Made by a program: the position numbers and the translations under genes. Below, one piece after another: positions 31,784-41,944 of a stretch of DNA of 64,000 nucleotides (positions are counted from its first letter, which is position 1; every line of letters begins with the position of its first letter). Location: contig CANLDL010000002.1 in the NCBI GenBank assembly GCA_947489425.1, forward strand, positions 434,001 to 498,000, written 5' to 3'. Below the pieces are notes generated by a model. That model was not told where the DNA came from. It worked only from the letters and a program-made list of their open reading frames with translations, and ran no database searches. The DNA is from an uncultured Pseudomonadales bacterium. Its GTDB lineage: Bacteria > Pseudomonadota > Gammaproteobacteria > Pseudomonadales > Cellvibrionaceae.

Positions 31784-31784
<1 letters not shown>
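31248..31784 (-). CDS. pilN: Type IV pilus inner-membrane protein PilN
   Basis: A 178-residue protein with the conserved N-terminal INLLPWRDEYR motif that binds PilM, a membrane helix at about 22-42, a coiled coil and a small periplasmic domain. Its first base is the last base of pilM, so the two are translationally coupled. Confidence 0.95.
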
Positions 31785-32857
<1,073 letters not shown>

Positions 32858-32947
32858 CTATTTCCGCAACTTAGGTGATCTTTATGTTATAGCACTTTAA
32901 CTTATTCTTGCAACAACACAGTTCACATATGAGCTATGAAAATGTCG

Positions 32948-32953
32948 TATAAT
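32948..32953 (+). promoter_or_regulatory. Probable -10 element of the mrcA promoter
   Basis: A perfect TATAAT lies 41 bases before the mrcA ATG. A TTCACA sequence is found 20 bases upstream, wider than the ideal 17, so only the -10 is supported. Confidence 0.4.
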
Positions 32954-32994
32954 CGATATACTTAGCGCAATAAGTCTCTAAGCTATTAATTATT

Positions 32995-35571
32995 ATGGAG
33001 AAATTTACAATTAATAAAAAATTACTTAAATTTACAATTTGGTCATTTTTATTGGTATTTATGGGCCTAATTGCGGGTTTTTCCGGCATTTATCTATTAC
33101 TTAGCCCTAATTTGCCTGAAATTAACTCTCTCAGAGAAGTCGAATTACAAGCCCCTTTGCGTGTCTACTCTATCGATAATCAGCTCATAGGTGAATTCGG
33201 TGAAAAAAGAAGAGACCCAGTCTCTATAGATGATTCACCACAAGCATTGATCGATGCTATCTTATCAGCTGAGGATGATGGCTTTTATCGACATAACGGC
33301 GTAGACATAAAAGGCCTATTGCGAGCTATCTCTCAGCTACTGCTTTCAGGGGAAATACAAAGTGGTGGCAGCACAATTACCATGCAAGTCGCAAGAAACT
33401 TTTTTCTATCTCGCGAGCAAACCTTTTCACGTAAATTCAATGAAATACTACTTGCGCTAAAAATAGAACGCTACTTATCCAAGCCCGAAGTTTTAGAGCT
33501 TTACCTTAATAAAATATATCTCGGCAATCGCGCCTATGGCGTCAAAGCCGCTGCACAAGTCTATTACGGACTACCACTCGATCAGTTAACTCTAGCACAA
33601 ACCGCCATGATAGCAGGACTGCCTAAAGCGCCTTCAACTTACAACCCCATTATCAATCCGAGCCGTGCCTTAATACGCAGAAACTGGATTCTCAAGCGCA
33701 TGGCATCTCTCAGAAAAATTAGCCCGGAGCAACTGGAAGCCGCGGTCAACGAGCCTGTTACTGCACGTTACCACGGCCAGAATCTGGATTTAGATGCTCC
33801 ATATATTGCTGAAGCTGCCCGAGAATACGCCCTCGAGTTATTTGGAGAAGAAGCTTATACAAGCGGCTATAAGATATACACAACAGTAAATAGTAAACTT
33901 CAACGCACCTCCCAAAAGTCTATTGTTACAGGCCTACTAAATTATGACAAAAGACACGGGTATAGAGGGCCAGAAGATCAATGGGACCCAACATTTCTAG
34001 AACCCCTCAAGGAATCCGAAGATATAACCGAAGTAAGCACCAACACACTTGAAAATCTTAACCTTATTCCATGGCTAGAAAAGCTTAAGCAGATGTCGAT
34101 TTATGGTGGTTTAGAGCCTGCTGTAGTTATTCGAATTAATGAAAAAGAAATATCAGCACTTACCGCTCTAGGAACAAATATCGATATAAAGTGGGAAAAT
34201 GGCCTAAGTGACGCCAAACCTTTTATCAATGAAAACGTCATCGGCAAGGCCCCTAAAACTGCTTCTGACGTTGTTGCAATTGGCGACGTTATACGAACCT
34301 ATCAAGATAAGGACCAGCAATGGCATCTTAGCCAAACTCCCGAAATAGAAGCTGCCATGGTCTCAATCAACCCTAATGATGGTTCTATTAATGCACTTTC
34401 TGGTGGCTTTGACTTTTCTCGTAGCCGCTTTAACCGCGTCACACAAGCAAAACGTCAACCAGGCTCTAATTTTAAGCCTTTCATCTACGCCACTGGATTT
34501 GAAAACGGCTTGTCGCCTGCAAGCACAATTAATGATGCCCCTATCGTTATAGAAGATAAAGGCTTAGAGGGCGCTTGGCGACCAGAAAACTCTAGCGGCA
34601 AATTTTATGGCCCCACGCGACTCAGAAAAGCCTTATATTTATCACGAAACCTCATCTCTATCAGGCTGCTACGCACCCTTGGTATAGAAAAAACTATTGA
34701 ATCACTGGGACGCTTTGGCATGGACACAAAAGCAATACCTCGCAACCTATCTATGGCACTCGGTAGCTACGTAATGTCACCACTTGAAGTAGCTACCGGT
34801 TACAGTGTTTTTGCCAATGGGGGTTTCAAAATAGAGCCTTATTTGGTCCACCATATTCGCGACCGACATGATAAGGTCCTCTACAAAGCCAACCCTTACG
34901 TTGTAGCCAATAAGAAACCCTTGGCATTTAAGGCCAATATAGAACCCTCAAACGACAAAGCTTTAGAATCAAATACAGAGCCAACTACAAACACTAACGA
35001 GACACAAACTACGACCAGCAATGAAGAGCTAGCCACAACCAAACAACCAGAAGCCATCGTTATAGAACTTGAAAGCAAAGCTGCTCAACGAGTGATTGAT
35101 GAAAGAATTGCCTATATTATGAACTCGGTTATGCGAGATGTTGTTAAGCGTGGTACCGGGCGTCGCGCACAAGTGCTAAAACGTAAAGATCTCGCCGGAA
35201 AAACAGGTACAACAAATGGACCTATTGATGCATGGTTTTCTGGCTTTAACGATAGCGCTGTTACAACTACCTGGGTTGGCTTTGATGATAACCGAAAACT
35301 CGGTCGTGGAGAGTATGGTGGCATTTCTGCACTACCCATCTGGATAGATTATATGAAAGTAGCATTAGAAGATGTACCAGACACCATCCGCCCACAACCC
35401 AATGGAATTGTCACAATTAGAGTTAATGCCGAAACAGGTGAGCGCGCGCGACTTTCGGACCCCAATGGAATTTATGAATTATTTCTAGAAGAGAATGCAC
35501 CAGCTGAACTACAAGATGTAGAGAACATCACAATTGATGACAACACTGTCGCACCTGAAGATTTGTTTTAA
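32995..35571 (+). CDS. mrcA: Penicillin-binding protein 1A (class A, bifunctional)
   Basis: An 858-residue inner-membrane enzyme that polymerises and crosslinks peptidoglycan. A membrane helix (about 12-36) precedes the transglycosylase domain with catalytic Glu93 in SAEDDGFYRHNG. The transpeptidase has Ser491 in GSNFK, SRN near 560, and KTG at 736-738. An OB-like insertion separates the domains as in PBP1a. A Thr/Glu/Asn-rich stretch of about 45 residues (about 655-700) interrupts the transpeptidase before the KTG motif. It is divergent from pilM. Confidence 0.96.
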   Translation: MEKFTINKKLLKFTIWSFLLVFMGLIAGFSGIYLLLSPNLPEINSLREVELQAPLRVYSIDNQLIGEFGEKRRDPVSIDDSPQALIDAILSAEDDGFYRHNGVDIKGLLRAISQLLLSGEIQSGGSTITMQVARNFFLSREQTFSRKFNEILLALKIERYLSKPEVLELYLNKIYLGNRAYGVKAAAQVYYGLPLDQLTLAQTAMIAGLPKAPSTYNPIINPSRALIRRNWILKRMASLRKISPEQLEAAVNEPVTARYHGQNLDLDAPYIAEAAREYALELFGEEAYTSGYKIYTTVNSKLQRTSQKSIVTGLLNYDKRHGYRGPEDQWDPTFLEPLKESEDITEVSTNTLENLNLIPWLEKLKQMSIYGGLEPAVVIRINEKEISALTALGTNIDIKWENGLSDAKPFINENVIGKAPKTASDVVAIGDVIRTYQDKDQQWHLSQTPEIEAAMVSINPNDGSINALSGGFDFSRSRFNRVTQAKRQPGSNFKPFIYATGFENGLSPASTINDAPIVIEDKGLEGAWRPENSSGKFYGPTRLRKALYLSRNLISIRLLRTLGIEKTIESLGRFGMDTKAIPRNLSMALGSYVMSPLEVATGYSVFANGGFKIEPYLVHHIRDRHDKVLYKANPYVVANKKPLAFKANIEPSNDKALESNTEPTTNTNETQTTTSNEELATTKQPEAIVIELESKAAQRVIDERIAYIMNSVMRDVVKRGTGRRAQVLKRKDLAGKTGTTNGPIDAWFSGFNDSAVTTTWVGFDDNRKLGRGEYGGISALPIWIDYMKVALEDVPDTIRPQPNGIVTIRVNAETGERARLSDPNGIYELFLEENAPAELQDVENITIDDNTVAPEDLF

Positions 35572-35602
35572 CCCACTCTAAGACAAAATAGCAGGATATA
35601 AA

Positions 35603-35636
35603 AAAGCCGAGACAAACAACTATTTATCTCGGCTTT
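35603..35636. terminator. Terminator hairpin between mrcA and rpmE
   Basis: Arms aaagccgaga and tctcggcttt form a 10-base-pair stem around a 14-base loop, preceded by an A run. It lies between two converging genes and can serve both, best for rpmE on the minus strand. Confidence 0.7.
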
Positions 35637-35655
35637 AAAATAAGATTCACTAGCT

Positions 35656-35871
35656 TTACTTCTTAGTAGTACGACCTGCAAAACGTTTATTAAAGCGATC
35701 CACTCGACCACCAGTATCCGCTTTTTTCTGCTTACCAGTATAAAAAGGGTGGCAAGAAGAGCAAACATCAAGGTGTATATCCTTCGCCATTGTTGATGCT
35801 GTTTTGATAACATTACCGCAACTACAAGTTGCCGTCATCTCACCATAATTTGGATGTATATCAGTTTTCAT
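35656..35871 (-). CDS. rpmE: 50S ribosomal protein L31, zinc-binding form
   Basis: A 71-residue L31. Cys16, Cys18, Cys37 and Cys40 (CSC and CSSC) mark the zinc-containing form rather than the zinc-free YkgM type. FYTGKQ and RVDRFNKRF are conserved. The gene is often found next to priA, as here, in the opposite direction. Confidence 0.97.
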   Translation of the reverse strand: MKTDIHPNYGEMTATCSCGNVIKTASTMAKDIHLDVCSSCHPFYTGKQKKADTGGRVDRFNKRFAGRTTKK

Positions 35872-36102
35872 AATCGTATTCTCACTATTATGTCGCCGCC
35901 ACCTGATCTCTAAATGGCCTAAAGCGTGCCAAGCACGGCGAGTAGTTTTAAGGGAGCGTGATTCTATCAGATCTTATTAACAACTCAAGCATTATCACAT
36001 AATAAACAAAAGCATTAGCATATAGCAGCTATAAATATTTATAATCGCCGAGAGATTAGTACACACAATATCGACCACCAAACAAATAATTGAGAACACA
36101 AT

Positions 36103-38331
36103 ATCAAAAACTTAATCAAAATAGCGGTCTCTTCTCCTCTACGTAGACTATTTGATTACACATCAGATCAACTCAATACTATCGCACCAGGAACGCGAGT
36201 ATCAGTACCTTTTGGTCATCAAAAAGCGATTGTCGGCATTGTTATTGAGAACACACTTAATGATGGCAATGCCACAACACAAACAAAGCATAAATTGCGC
36301 AACATCAACGAAGTCATCGATAACAATCCCGTACTAAATTCAGAATTACTGACTTTATGCCAATGGTGCGCAAACTATTATCACTACCCCTTAGGTGATA
36401 TTTGCCAATTGGCTCTACCCACACTTATGCGCAAACCGGTTGCTATCCCTCAAGAAAAAATATCAAAGTGGCACATCATTGAAATAAACCCCACTAACCA
36501 AGAAGCCTTCAAGCGCGCACCTAAACAGCAAGAAGCCCTCAGTCTGTTCAATAAATTTAAAGCTATTAATAAAGAACAACTCAAAGAATATAAGATAAGC
36601 ACCGCCACACTTAAAGCGCTTTGCGAAAAAGGGCTTATTGAAAAGCGTACGAGTACAGCGTCTTTTTCTGCGCTAGTGCAAGCGAGCCCTATACTCAAGG
36701 AGGAGCCTTTAACACTAAACGAGGAACAAAATCAGGCTTTAAAGTCTATTATCTATAATAAATTTAACACCTACCTACTCGATGGTGTTACTGGTAGCGG
36801 CAAAACAGAAGTTTATCTGCAGGCTATACACAAGGTACTTGCACAAAATAAACAAGTGCTCATTCTGGTTCCAGAAATTGGATTAACACCACAAACCGTT
36901 AGCCGATTTAAACAACGGTTTAATGTACCCATAGCAACCGTACACTCGAATTTAAGCGATAAGCAGCGTTTCAATATTTGGCAATCGATAAGGCATGACC
37001 AATATCCCATTGTTATCGGCACACGCTCCAGTATATTTTCACCACTTAACAATCTCGGTTTAATTGTTGTCGATGAAGAACATGACACCTCCTACAAACA
37101 ACAAGAAGGGGTTAGATACAACGCCCGTGATATTGCTGTAGTGCGCGCGCACAAACTCGATATACCATTGATTCTTGGTAGCGCTACTCCTGCACTAGAA
37201 ACGCTACACAACGCTATAGAGGCACGCTACCAACATCTAACCCTTCGCAAACGTGCGACCAATCAAACACTACCAACAATTAAATGTGTAGAGACAGCAA
37301 AGCACGGGCTTGCAGAAGAGGCAATTACCGCAATAAGAGAAACCATCAAAAAACAACAGCAGGTGCTAGTATTTATTAACCGTCGAGGATTCTCACCCAC
37401 TCTTATTTGCCAAGACTGCAAATGGATCAGTCAGTGCGATCAATGCGACAACCCAATGACGTTACATAAATACCAGACAAACCTTAGCAGAAAAGAATAC
37501 TTACACTGCCACCGATGCGATCATAGAACACCAACACCTAAACATTGCCCAAATTGCCACAGCTCGTATCTACACGCCTTAGGCACTGGTACACAAAGAG
37601 AAGAACAAGAACTAGAAAAACTCTTCTGCGACACACCTATTTTGCGTATTGATAGAGACAGCACAACACGCAAAGGCAGTCTCGACAGCATGTTCAAGCA
37701 GATAAACACAGGCGAACCTTGCATTATTATTGGTACACAAATGCTCGCTAAAGGGCATCACTTTGCAAACCTAGGCTTGGGTATTATCTTAGGACTAGAT
37801 CAAAGCTTTTTCAGCAGTGACTTTAGAGGCCCTGAGCGAATGGGGCAACTACTCACACAGGTATCAGGAAGAATTGGGCGAGAGAACAAAGGGGCTAGCA
37901 ATATTGCCCAAGTCATTATTCAGACACAATTTACAGATCACCCCTTATTACAACAGTTGCTTGCACAAAACTACCATAGCTTTGCACGCACTTTGCTGAG
38001 TGAGCGCCAATTGACAGCAATGCCACCTTATGAATTTATTACTATTATTCGCTGCCATGCCCAAAGCCCTGCTATTGCAGAACAGTTTTTACGACAGGCT
38101 CGCAGGCAAGCAGAGGATACCATTGCACCATCTCCGAGCTTACAATACCTCGGTCCAATACCCGCTGCTATAGCGAAACGTAACAACCGATATCACTTTT
38201 TATTGCAGATAAAAACATCTTCTAGAAACCAAAGGCAGTTACTACTACAGCATCTATGTCGATATTTAGAATCAAGCAAACAACCTCACGGCTTACACTG
38301 GCTGGTAGATGTTGACCCACTTGAGTTTTAG
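36103..38331 (+). CDS. priA: Primosomal replication protein PriA (helicase)
   Basis: The helicase that restarts stalled replication forks. The frame encodes the full N-terminal DNA-binding domain (IAVSSPLRRLFDY, RVSVPFG) upstream of the first canonical start (TTG at 36295), but no ATG, GTG or TTG lies between the in-frame stop at 36091 and that region. An ATC at 36103 stands seven bases after GAGA and would give 742 residues, near E. coli's 732; this start is inferred. Walker A GVTGSGKTE is at about 229, DEEHD at 324, and eight zinc-binding Cys lie at about 435-490. Confidence 0.9.
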   Translation: MKNLIKIAVSSPLRRLFDYTSDQLNTIAPGTRVSVPFGHQKAIVGIVIENTLNDGNATTQTKHKLRNINEVIDNNPVLNSELLTLCQWCANYYHYPLGDICQLALPTLMRKPVAIPQEKISKWHIIEINPTNQEAFKRAPKQQEALSLFNKFKAINKEQLKEYKISTATLKALCEKGLIEKRTSTASFSALVQASPILKEEPLTLNEEQNQALKSIIYNKFNTYLLDGVTGSGKTEVYLQAIHKVLAQNKQVLILVPEIGLTPQTVSRFKQRFNVPIATVHSNLSDKQRFNIWQSIRHDQYPIVIGTRSSIFSPLNNLGLIVVDEEHDTSYKQQEGVRYNARDIAVVRAHKLDIPLILGSATPALETLHNAIEARYQHLTLRKRATNQTLPTIKCVETAKHGLAEEAITAIRETIKKQQQVLVFINRRGFSPTLICQDCKWISQCDQCDNPMTLHKYQTNLSRKEYLHCHRCDHRTPTPKHCPNCHSSYLHALGTGTQREEQELEKLFCDTPILRIDRDSTTRKGSLDSMFKQINTGEPCIIIGTQMLAKGHHFANLGLGIILGLDQSFFSSDFRGPERMGQLLTQVSGRIGRENKGASNIAQVIIQTQFTDHPLLQQLLAQNYHSFARTLLSERQLTAMPPYEFITIIRCHAQSPAIAEQFLRQARRQAEDTIAPSPSLQYLGPIPAAIAKRNNRYHFLLQIKTSSRNQRQLLLQHLCRYLESSKQPHGLHWLVDVDPLEF

Positions 38332-38341
38332 GGGCTATCTA

Positions 38342-38373
38342 TTGACAGACAAAACCTTAAAAACCTTTATAAT
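38342..38373 (+). promoter_or_regulatory. Probable sigma-70 promoter of the FtsN-like gene
   Basis: TTGACA at 38342-38347 is followed by TTTATAAT (38366-38373). Read as TTTATA the spacing is 18, read as TATAAT it is 20. It lies about 65 bases before the ATG, in the short gap after priA. Confidence 0.45.
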
Positions 38374-38437
38374 TTATAGCCATCAACGTAGAATCACGCG
38401 CTTATAAAAACTGACTAGACTCCTCTCTCAACAAACA

Positions 38438-39004
38438 ATGACAAAAAATACAACAGCCAAAAAAACGAGCCCCCGACGTAAAAAAGCGGCAAATAAGCCT
38501 CGCAATAACCGCCGGCGAACAAAAGAAACTAATCGTGCACCACTATGGGCATGGATTGTCATTGGCCTATTGGTAGCAGCACTCATAACATTACTACTCT
38601 ACTTATCTAACAGGCCCAACACCTCCCAACCCCAGCCTGTTTCCCAGACAAAAGAAGAGGAAATCACACCACCGCAGCCACGTTTCGATTTTTACGAAAT
38701 CCTCAAAGAGCGAGAAATAACAGTCCCTGATCGATCGGCAGAAATAGAGGCCTCCGTCCCTGACGATATTGACTATTTTTTACAGGCAGGCTCATTCAAA
38801 AGCAATTTAGAAGCCGATAAACTAAGAGCAGAATTACTGCTTAACAATATGCAAGCGCATATTGAATCCAACACCAGAAATGGCCAAACTTGGCATCGCG
38901 TTATCACAGGCCCATTTACAACACGCTCAAAAATGGCAAAAGCAAGAAGTGTACTTGCATCTAGAGGCATGAGCCCCTTACTTCTAAAACGTAAAAAGCA
39001 GTAA
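38438..39004 (+). CDS. FtsN-like SPOR-domain protein
   Basis: A 188-residue protein with a basic N-terminal cytoplasmic tail (about 1-35), one membrane helix (about 40-62), a Pro/Gln-rich linker and a C-terminal SPOR domain (about 108-185) beginning DYFLQAGSFKS. This is the layout of FtsN, which triggers septal peptidoglycan synthesis. The priA-ftsN-hslVU neighbourhood is conserved in Pseudomonas and relatives, but argS, which is usual in between, is absent here. The FtsN essential motif was not positively identified, so the symbol is left open. Confidence 0.8.
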   Translation: MTKNTTAKKTSPRRKKAANKPRNNRRRTKETNRAPLWAWIVIGLLVAALITLLLYLSNRPNTSQPQPVSQTKEEEITPPQPRFDFYEILKEREITVPDRSAEIEASVPDDIDYFLQAGSFKSNLEADKLRAELLLNNMQAHIESNTRNGQTWHRVITGPFTTRSKMAKARSVLASRGMSPLLLKRKKQ

Positions 39005-39124
39005 ACCCAATATAACTAAGGGCCACTCTATGCTTGTTTTTTTACAAAAAAGCCCCATTAATTACGCCTGTATTAACACAAATAAATCATACAAATTATT
39101 GTAAATTGAGAATAGGAATTAATT

Positions 39125-39670
39125 TTGGAACAATATAGAGGTACCACCATCGTATCGGTTCGCCGTGGAGGCAAAGTCGTTATCGGTGGCGATGGACAAG
39201 TATCAATGGGCAGTACTGTGATGAAAGGCAACGCCCGTAAAGTAAGGCGCCTCTATGACGATAAAGTCATCGCAGGTTTTGCCGGTGGCACAGCCGATGC
39301 TTTCACTCTTTTTGAACGATTTGAAGCCAAGTTACACAGCTATAATGGTCAACTTACTAGAGCCGCTGTAGAGCTTGCTAAAGAATGGCGTAGCGATAGG
39401 GCCTTGAGAAAGCTAGAAGCATTATTAGCTGTTGCTAATGAAGAGGCGTCCTTAATAGTCACCGGCAACGGGGACGTTATTCAGCCAGAGGATGATCTCA
39501 TTGCCATTGGCTCTGGCGGCCCATATGCCCAATCAGCAGCGCGTGCACTGCTCGAAAATACAGAGCTAGATGCAACAACCATCACCACAAAAGCACTGAC
39601 AATTGCTGGTGATATCTGTGTCTATACAAATCATAACCATACTATCGAAGAGCTTGTAATTGGAAAATAA
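39125..39670 (+). CDS. hslV: ATP-dependent protease peptidase subunit HslV
   Basis: A 181-residue threonine protease that forms two stacked hexamers and works with HslU. The start is TTG at 39125, preceded by TAGGAATT; it gives a six-residue leader, MEQYRG, before the catalytic Thr7-Thr8 (TTIVSVRR). The leader would have to be removed to free the nucleophile. [17 protein letters not shown] and [13 protein letters not shown] are conserved. hslU follows after 48 bases. Confidence 0.96.
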   Translation: MEQYRGTTIVSVRRGGKVVIGGDGQVSMGSTVMKGNARKVRRLYDDKVIAGFAGGTADAFTLFERFEAKLHSYNGQLTRAAVELAKEWRSDRALRKLEALLAVANEEASLIVTGNGDVIQPEDDLIAIGSGGPYAQSAARALLENTELDATTITTKALTIAGDICVYTNHNHTIEELVIGK

Positions 39671-39718
39671 CACGCTTAGGACAATCTATTACCCGCTTAA
39701 TAATTACAGAGATTTTAC

Positions 39719-41050
39719 ATGTCAACAATGACTCCCCGTGAAATTGTTCACGAACTTGATCATCATATAATTGGACAAAACAATGCTAAGCGTGCGGTTG
39801 CAATTGCTCTGCGTAATCGCTGGCGGCGAATGCAAGTAAGCAATGAATTGCGCAACGAGATCACCCCAAAAAATATTTTAATGATTGGACCTACCGGTGT
39901 TGGTAAAACTGAGATCGCACGACGCCTTGCGAAATTAGCAAATGCGCCCTTTATAAAAGTAGAGGCAACAAAATTTACTGAGGTAGGTTATGTAGGTCGC
40001 GATGTTGAATCTATCATCCGTGATCTTGTTGATATGTCTATAAAAATGTGTCGAGAGCAAGAAGTAGAAAAGGTAAAGCGCCGGGCTGAAGACAGCGCCG
40101 AAGATAGAATACTTGACGCTCTATTACGACCAGCTCGCAGTGATAGCGCTACAGAAGAAAGTGGCGATGCAACAAATAGCACCCGACAACTGTTTAGAAA
40201 AAAGTTACGCGAGGGTGAACTCGATGATAAAGAGATCGAAATAGAAGTTACCGCAAGTAAAGTAGGCATAGAAATCATGGCACCTCCTGGCATGGAAGAT
40301 ATGACCAGCCAATTGCAAAATATGTTTTCATCAATAGGCAATGAAAAAACTAAAACTATCAAGCTGCCAATTAAACAAGCATACAAACAATTGTGCGACG
40401 AAGAAGCCGCTAAACTTGTCAACCAAGAAGAAATCAAAACAAAAGGGATTGAGAATGCCGAACAAAACGGTATTGTTTTTATCGATGAAATAGATAAAGT
40501 CGCTAAACGTAGCGAAAGCACTGGAGGTGACGTCTCTCGAGAAGGTGTCCAGCGTGATTTATTACCACTCATTGAAGGCTCCACTGTAAGCACTAAGCAC
40601 GGTATGATTAAGACTGATCATATTTTATTTATTACATCAGGTGCATTTCATGTAGCAAAGCCCTCGGACTTGATTCCTGAATTACAAGGGCGCCTACCCA
40701 TTCGCGTTGAGCTAGAAACTTTATCATCACAAGATTTCAAACGAATTCTAACCGAGCCTTATGCATCGCTGACCAAGCAGCAAATTGCATTAATGAAAAC
40801 AGAAGACATTAATATTATTTTTACCGATGACGGCATTGAAAAAATTGCAGAGACAGCCTGGGAAGTCAATGAGCGCACCGAAAATATCGGCGCACGACGC
40901 CTACACACTGTAATGGAAAGACTCATGGAAGACATCTCCTTTAACAATGGTTTAAATAACGAATCAACAATTACTATTGATGCAAACTATGTTGAGCAGC
41001 ACCTAGGTGAGCTCGCCAAAGATGAAGATTTAAGTCGGTTTATTCTATGA
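39719..41050 (+). CDS. hslU: ATP-dependent protease ATPase subunit HslU
   Basis: A 443-residue AAA+ unfoldase that feeds substrates to HslV. The N-terminus [17 protein letters not shown], Walker [14 protein letters not shown], pore motif GYVGRDVES and Walker B FIDEIDK are all present, with the I-domain between. The C-terminus ends DLSRFIL, the tail that inserts into HslV. Its stop overlaps the DUF971 gene start by four bases. Confidence 0.98.
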   Translation: MSTMTPREIVHELDHHIIGQNNAKRAVAIALRNRWRRMQVSNELRNEITPKNILMIGPTGVGKTEIARRLAKLANAPFIKVEATKFTEVGYVGRDVESIIRDLVDMSIKMCREQEVEKVKRRAEDSAEDRILDALLRPARSDSATEESGDATNSTRQLFRKKLREGELDDKEIEIEVTASKVGIEIMAPPGMEDMTSQLQNMFSSIGNEKTKTIKLPIKQAYKQLCDEEAAKLVNQEEIKTKGIENAEQNGIVFIDEIDKVAKRSESTGGDVSREGVQRDLLPLIEGSTVSTKHGMIKTDHILFITSGAFHVAKPSDLIPELQGRLPIRVELETLSSQDFKRILTEPYASLTKQQIALMKTEDINIIFTDDGIEKIAETAWEVNERTENIGARRLHTVMERLMEDISFNNGLNNESTITIDANYVEQHLGELAKDEDLSRFIL

Positions 41051-41430
41051 TCATACCCAAACCAAGCAAGGTGCACCTACATAAAGAGTCAAAAACACTA
41101 GAATTGGTAATTGATAAGCTAAATTATCAATTACCTGCTGAGTTTTTAAGGGTTCACTCAAAATCAGCCGAAGTAACTGGCCATGGTCCTGGCCAAGAAG
41201 TGCTCGTTGACGGGAAAATACATGTCGGCATAGAGAGCATGAAAGCCATTGGTAATTATGGCCTGCAAATCGTTTTTGACGATGGACATGATTCAGGTAT
41301 CTATTCCTGGGGCTATCTAGTCGAAATGTGCCAAAATCAACAAAGCATGTGGGATAGCTACCTTGAAGAGTTAAAGGCTCAAGAAAAACATCGTGACCCA
41401 CACACCAGTGTCATTCAATTTTTCCCTTAA
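41047..41430 (+). CDS. DUF971-domain protein
   Basis: A 127-residue protein of the DUF971 family (gamma-butyrobetaine hydroxylase N-terminal-like fold). Core motifs are [19 protein letters not shown] (here with K for P), [20 protein letters not shown] and WDSYLEEL. Its ATG overlaps the hslU stop (ATGA), and it often follows hslVU in proteobacteria. Family members have been linked to iron-sulfur or metal handling, but the function is not established. Confidence 0.88.
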   Translation: MIIPKPSKVHLHKESKTLELVIDKLNYQLPAEFLRVHSKSAEVTGHGPGQEVLVDGKIHVGIESMKAIGNYGLQIVFDDGHDSGIYSWGYLVEMCQNQQSMWDSYLEELKAQEKHRDPHTSVIQFFP

Positions 41431-41513
41431 TAGAAAAATGAATGAAAGATATTAATATATCTAAAATAAATTAAGCTTATTATGATCTAACACTCATCTT
41501 TGAGACAGTATTT

Positions 41514-41882
41514 ATGTCCGAATATAATCAAGGCACCAGCCACCTTACACGCCTATATAAGGCAACAGGATATTCGATTAAGGGGCTTAAATCTGCATTT
41601 AAACATGAACAAGCCTTTAGATTAGAGTGCTACATCCTTCTCATTGTTATCCCTCTTGCTCTCTGGATAGGCGATAAGCCTTTAGAATATTGTTTGCTTA
41701 TCGGTAGCTGGGTTTTTGTAATGATCGTAGAGATGATCAATAGTGCAATTGAAGCTGCAATAGATCGAATTAGTATGGAACAACACGAATTATCGGGGAG
41801 AGCTAAAGATATAGGTTCTGCTGCTGTTATGCTAAGTGCAATACTCGCAGTAGGGATATGGCTAGCAGTGCTACTAAGTTAG
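41514..41882 (+). CDS. dgkA: Diacylglycerol kinase
   Basis: A 122-residue membrane enzyme that phosphorylates diacylglycerol made by membrane-oligosaccharide synthesis. Three membrane helices are visible, and the catalytic segment EMINSAIEAAIDRI followed by GRAKDIGSAAVMLS is typical of DgkA. Size and motif agree with E. coli DgkA (122 residues). Confidence 0.95.
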   Translation: MSEYNQGTSHLTRLYKATGYSIKGLKSAFKHEQAFRLECYILLIVIPLALWIGDKPLEYCLLIGSWVFVMIVEMINSAIEAAIDRISMEQHELSGRAKDIGSAAVMLSAILAVGIWLAVLLS

Positions 41883-41944
41883 AGCAGGCCGCTCTATAAA
41901 AAATGCAGTATATTTAATGGTCAAAAATACTATGGGAGATATCG

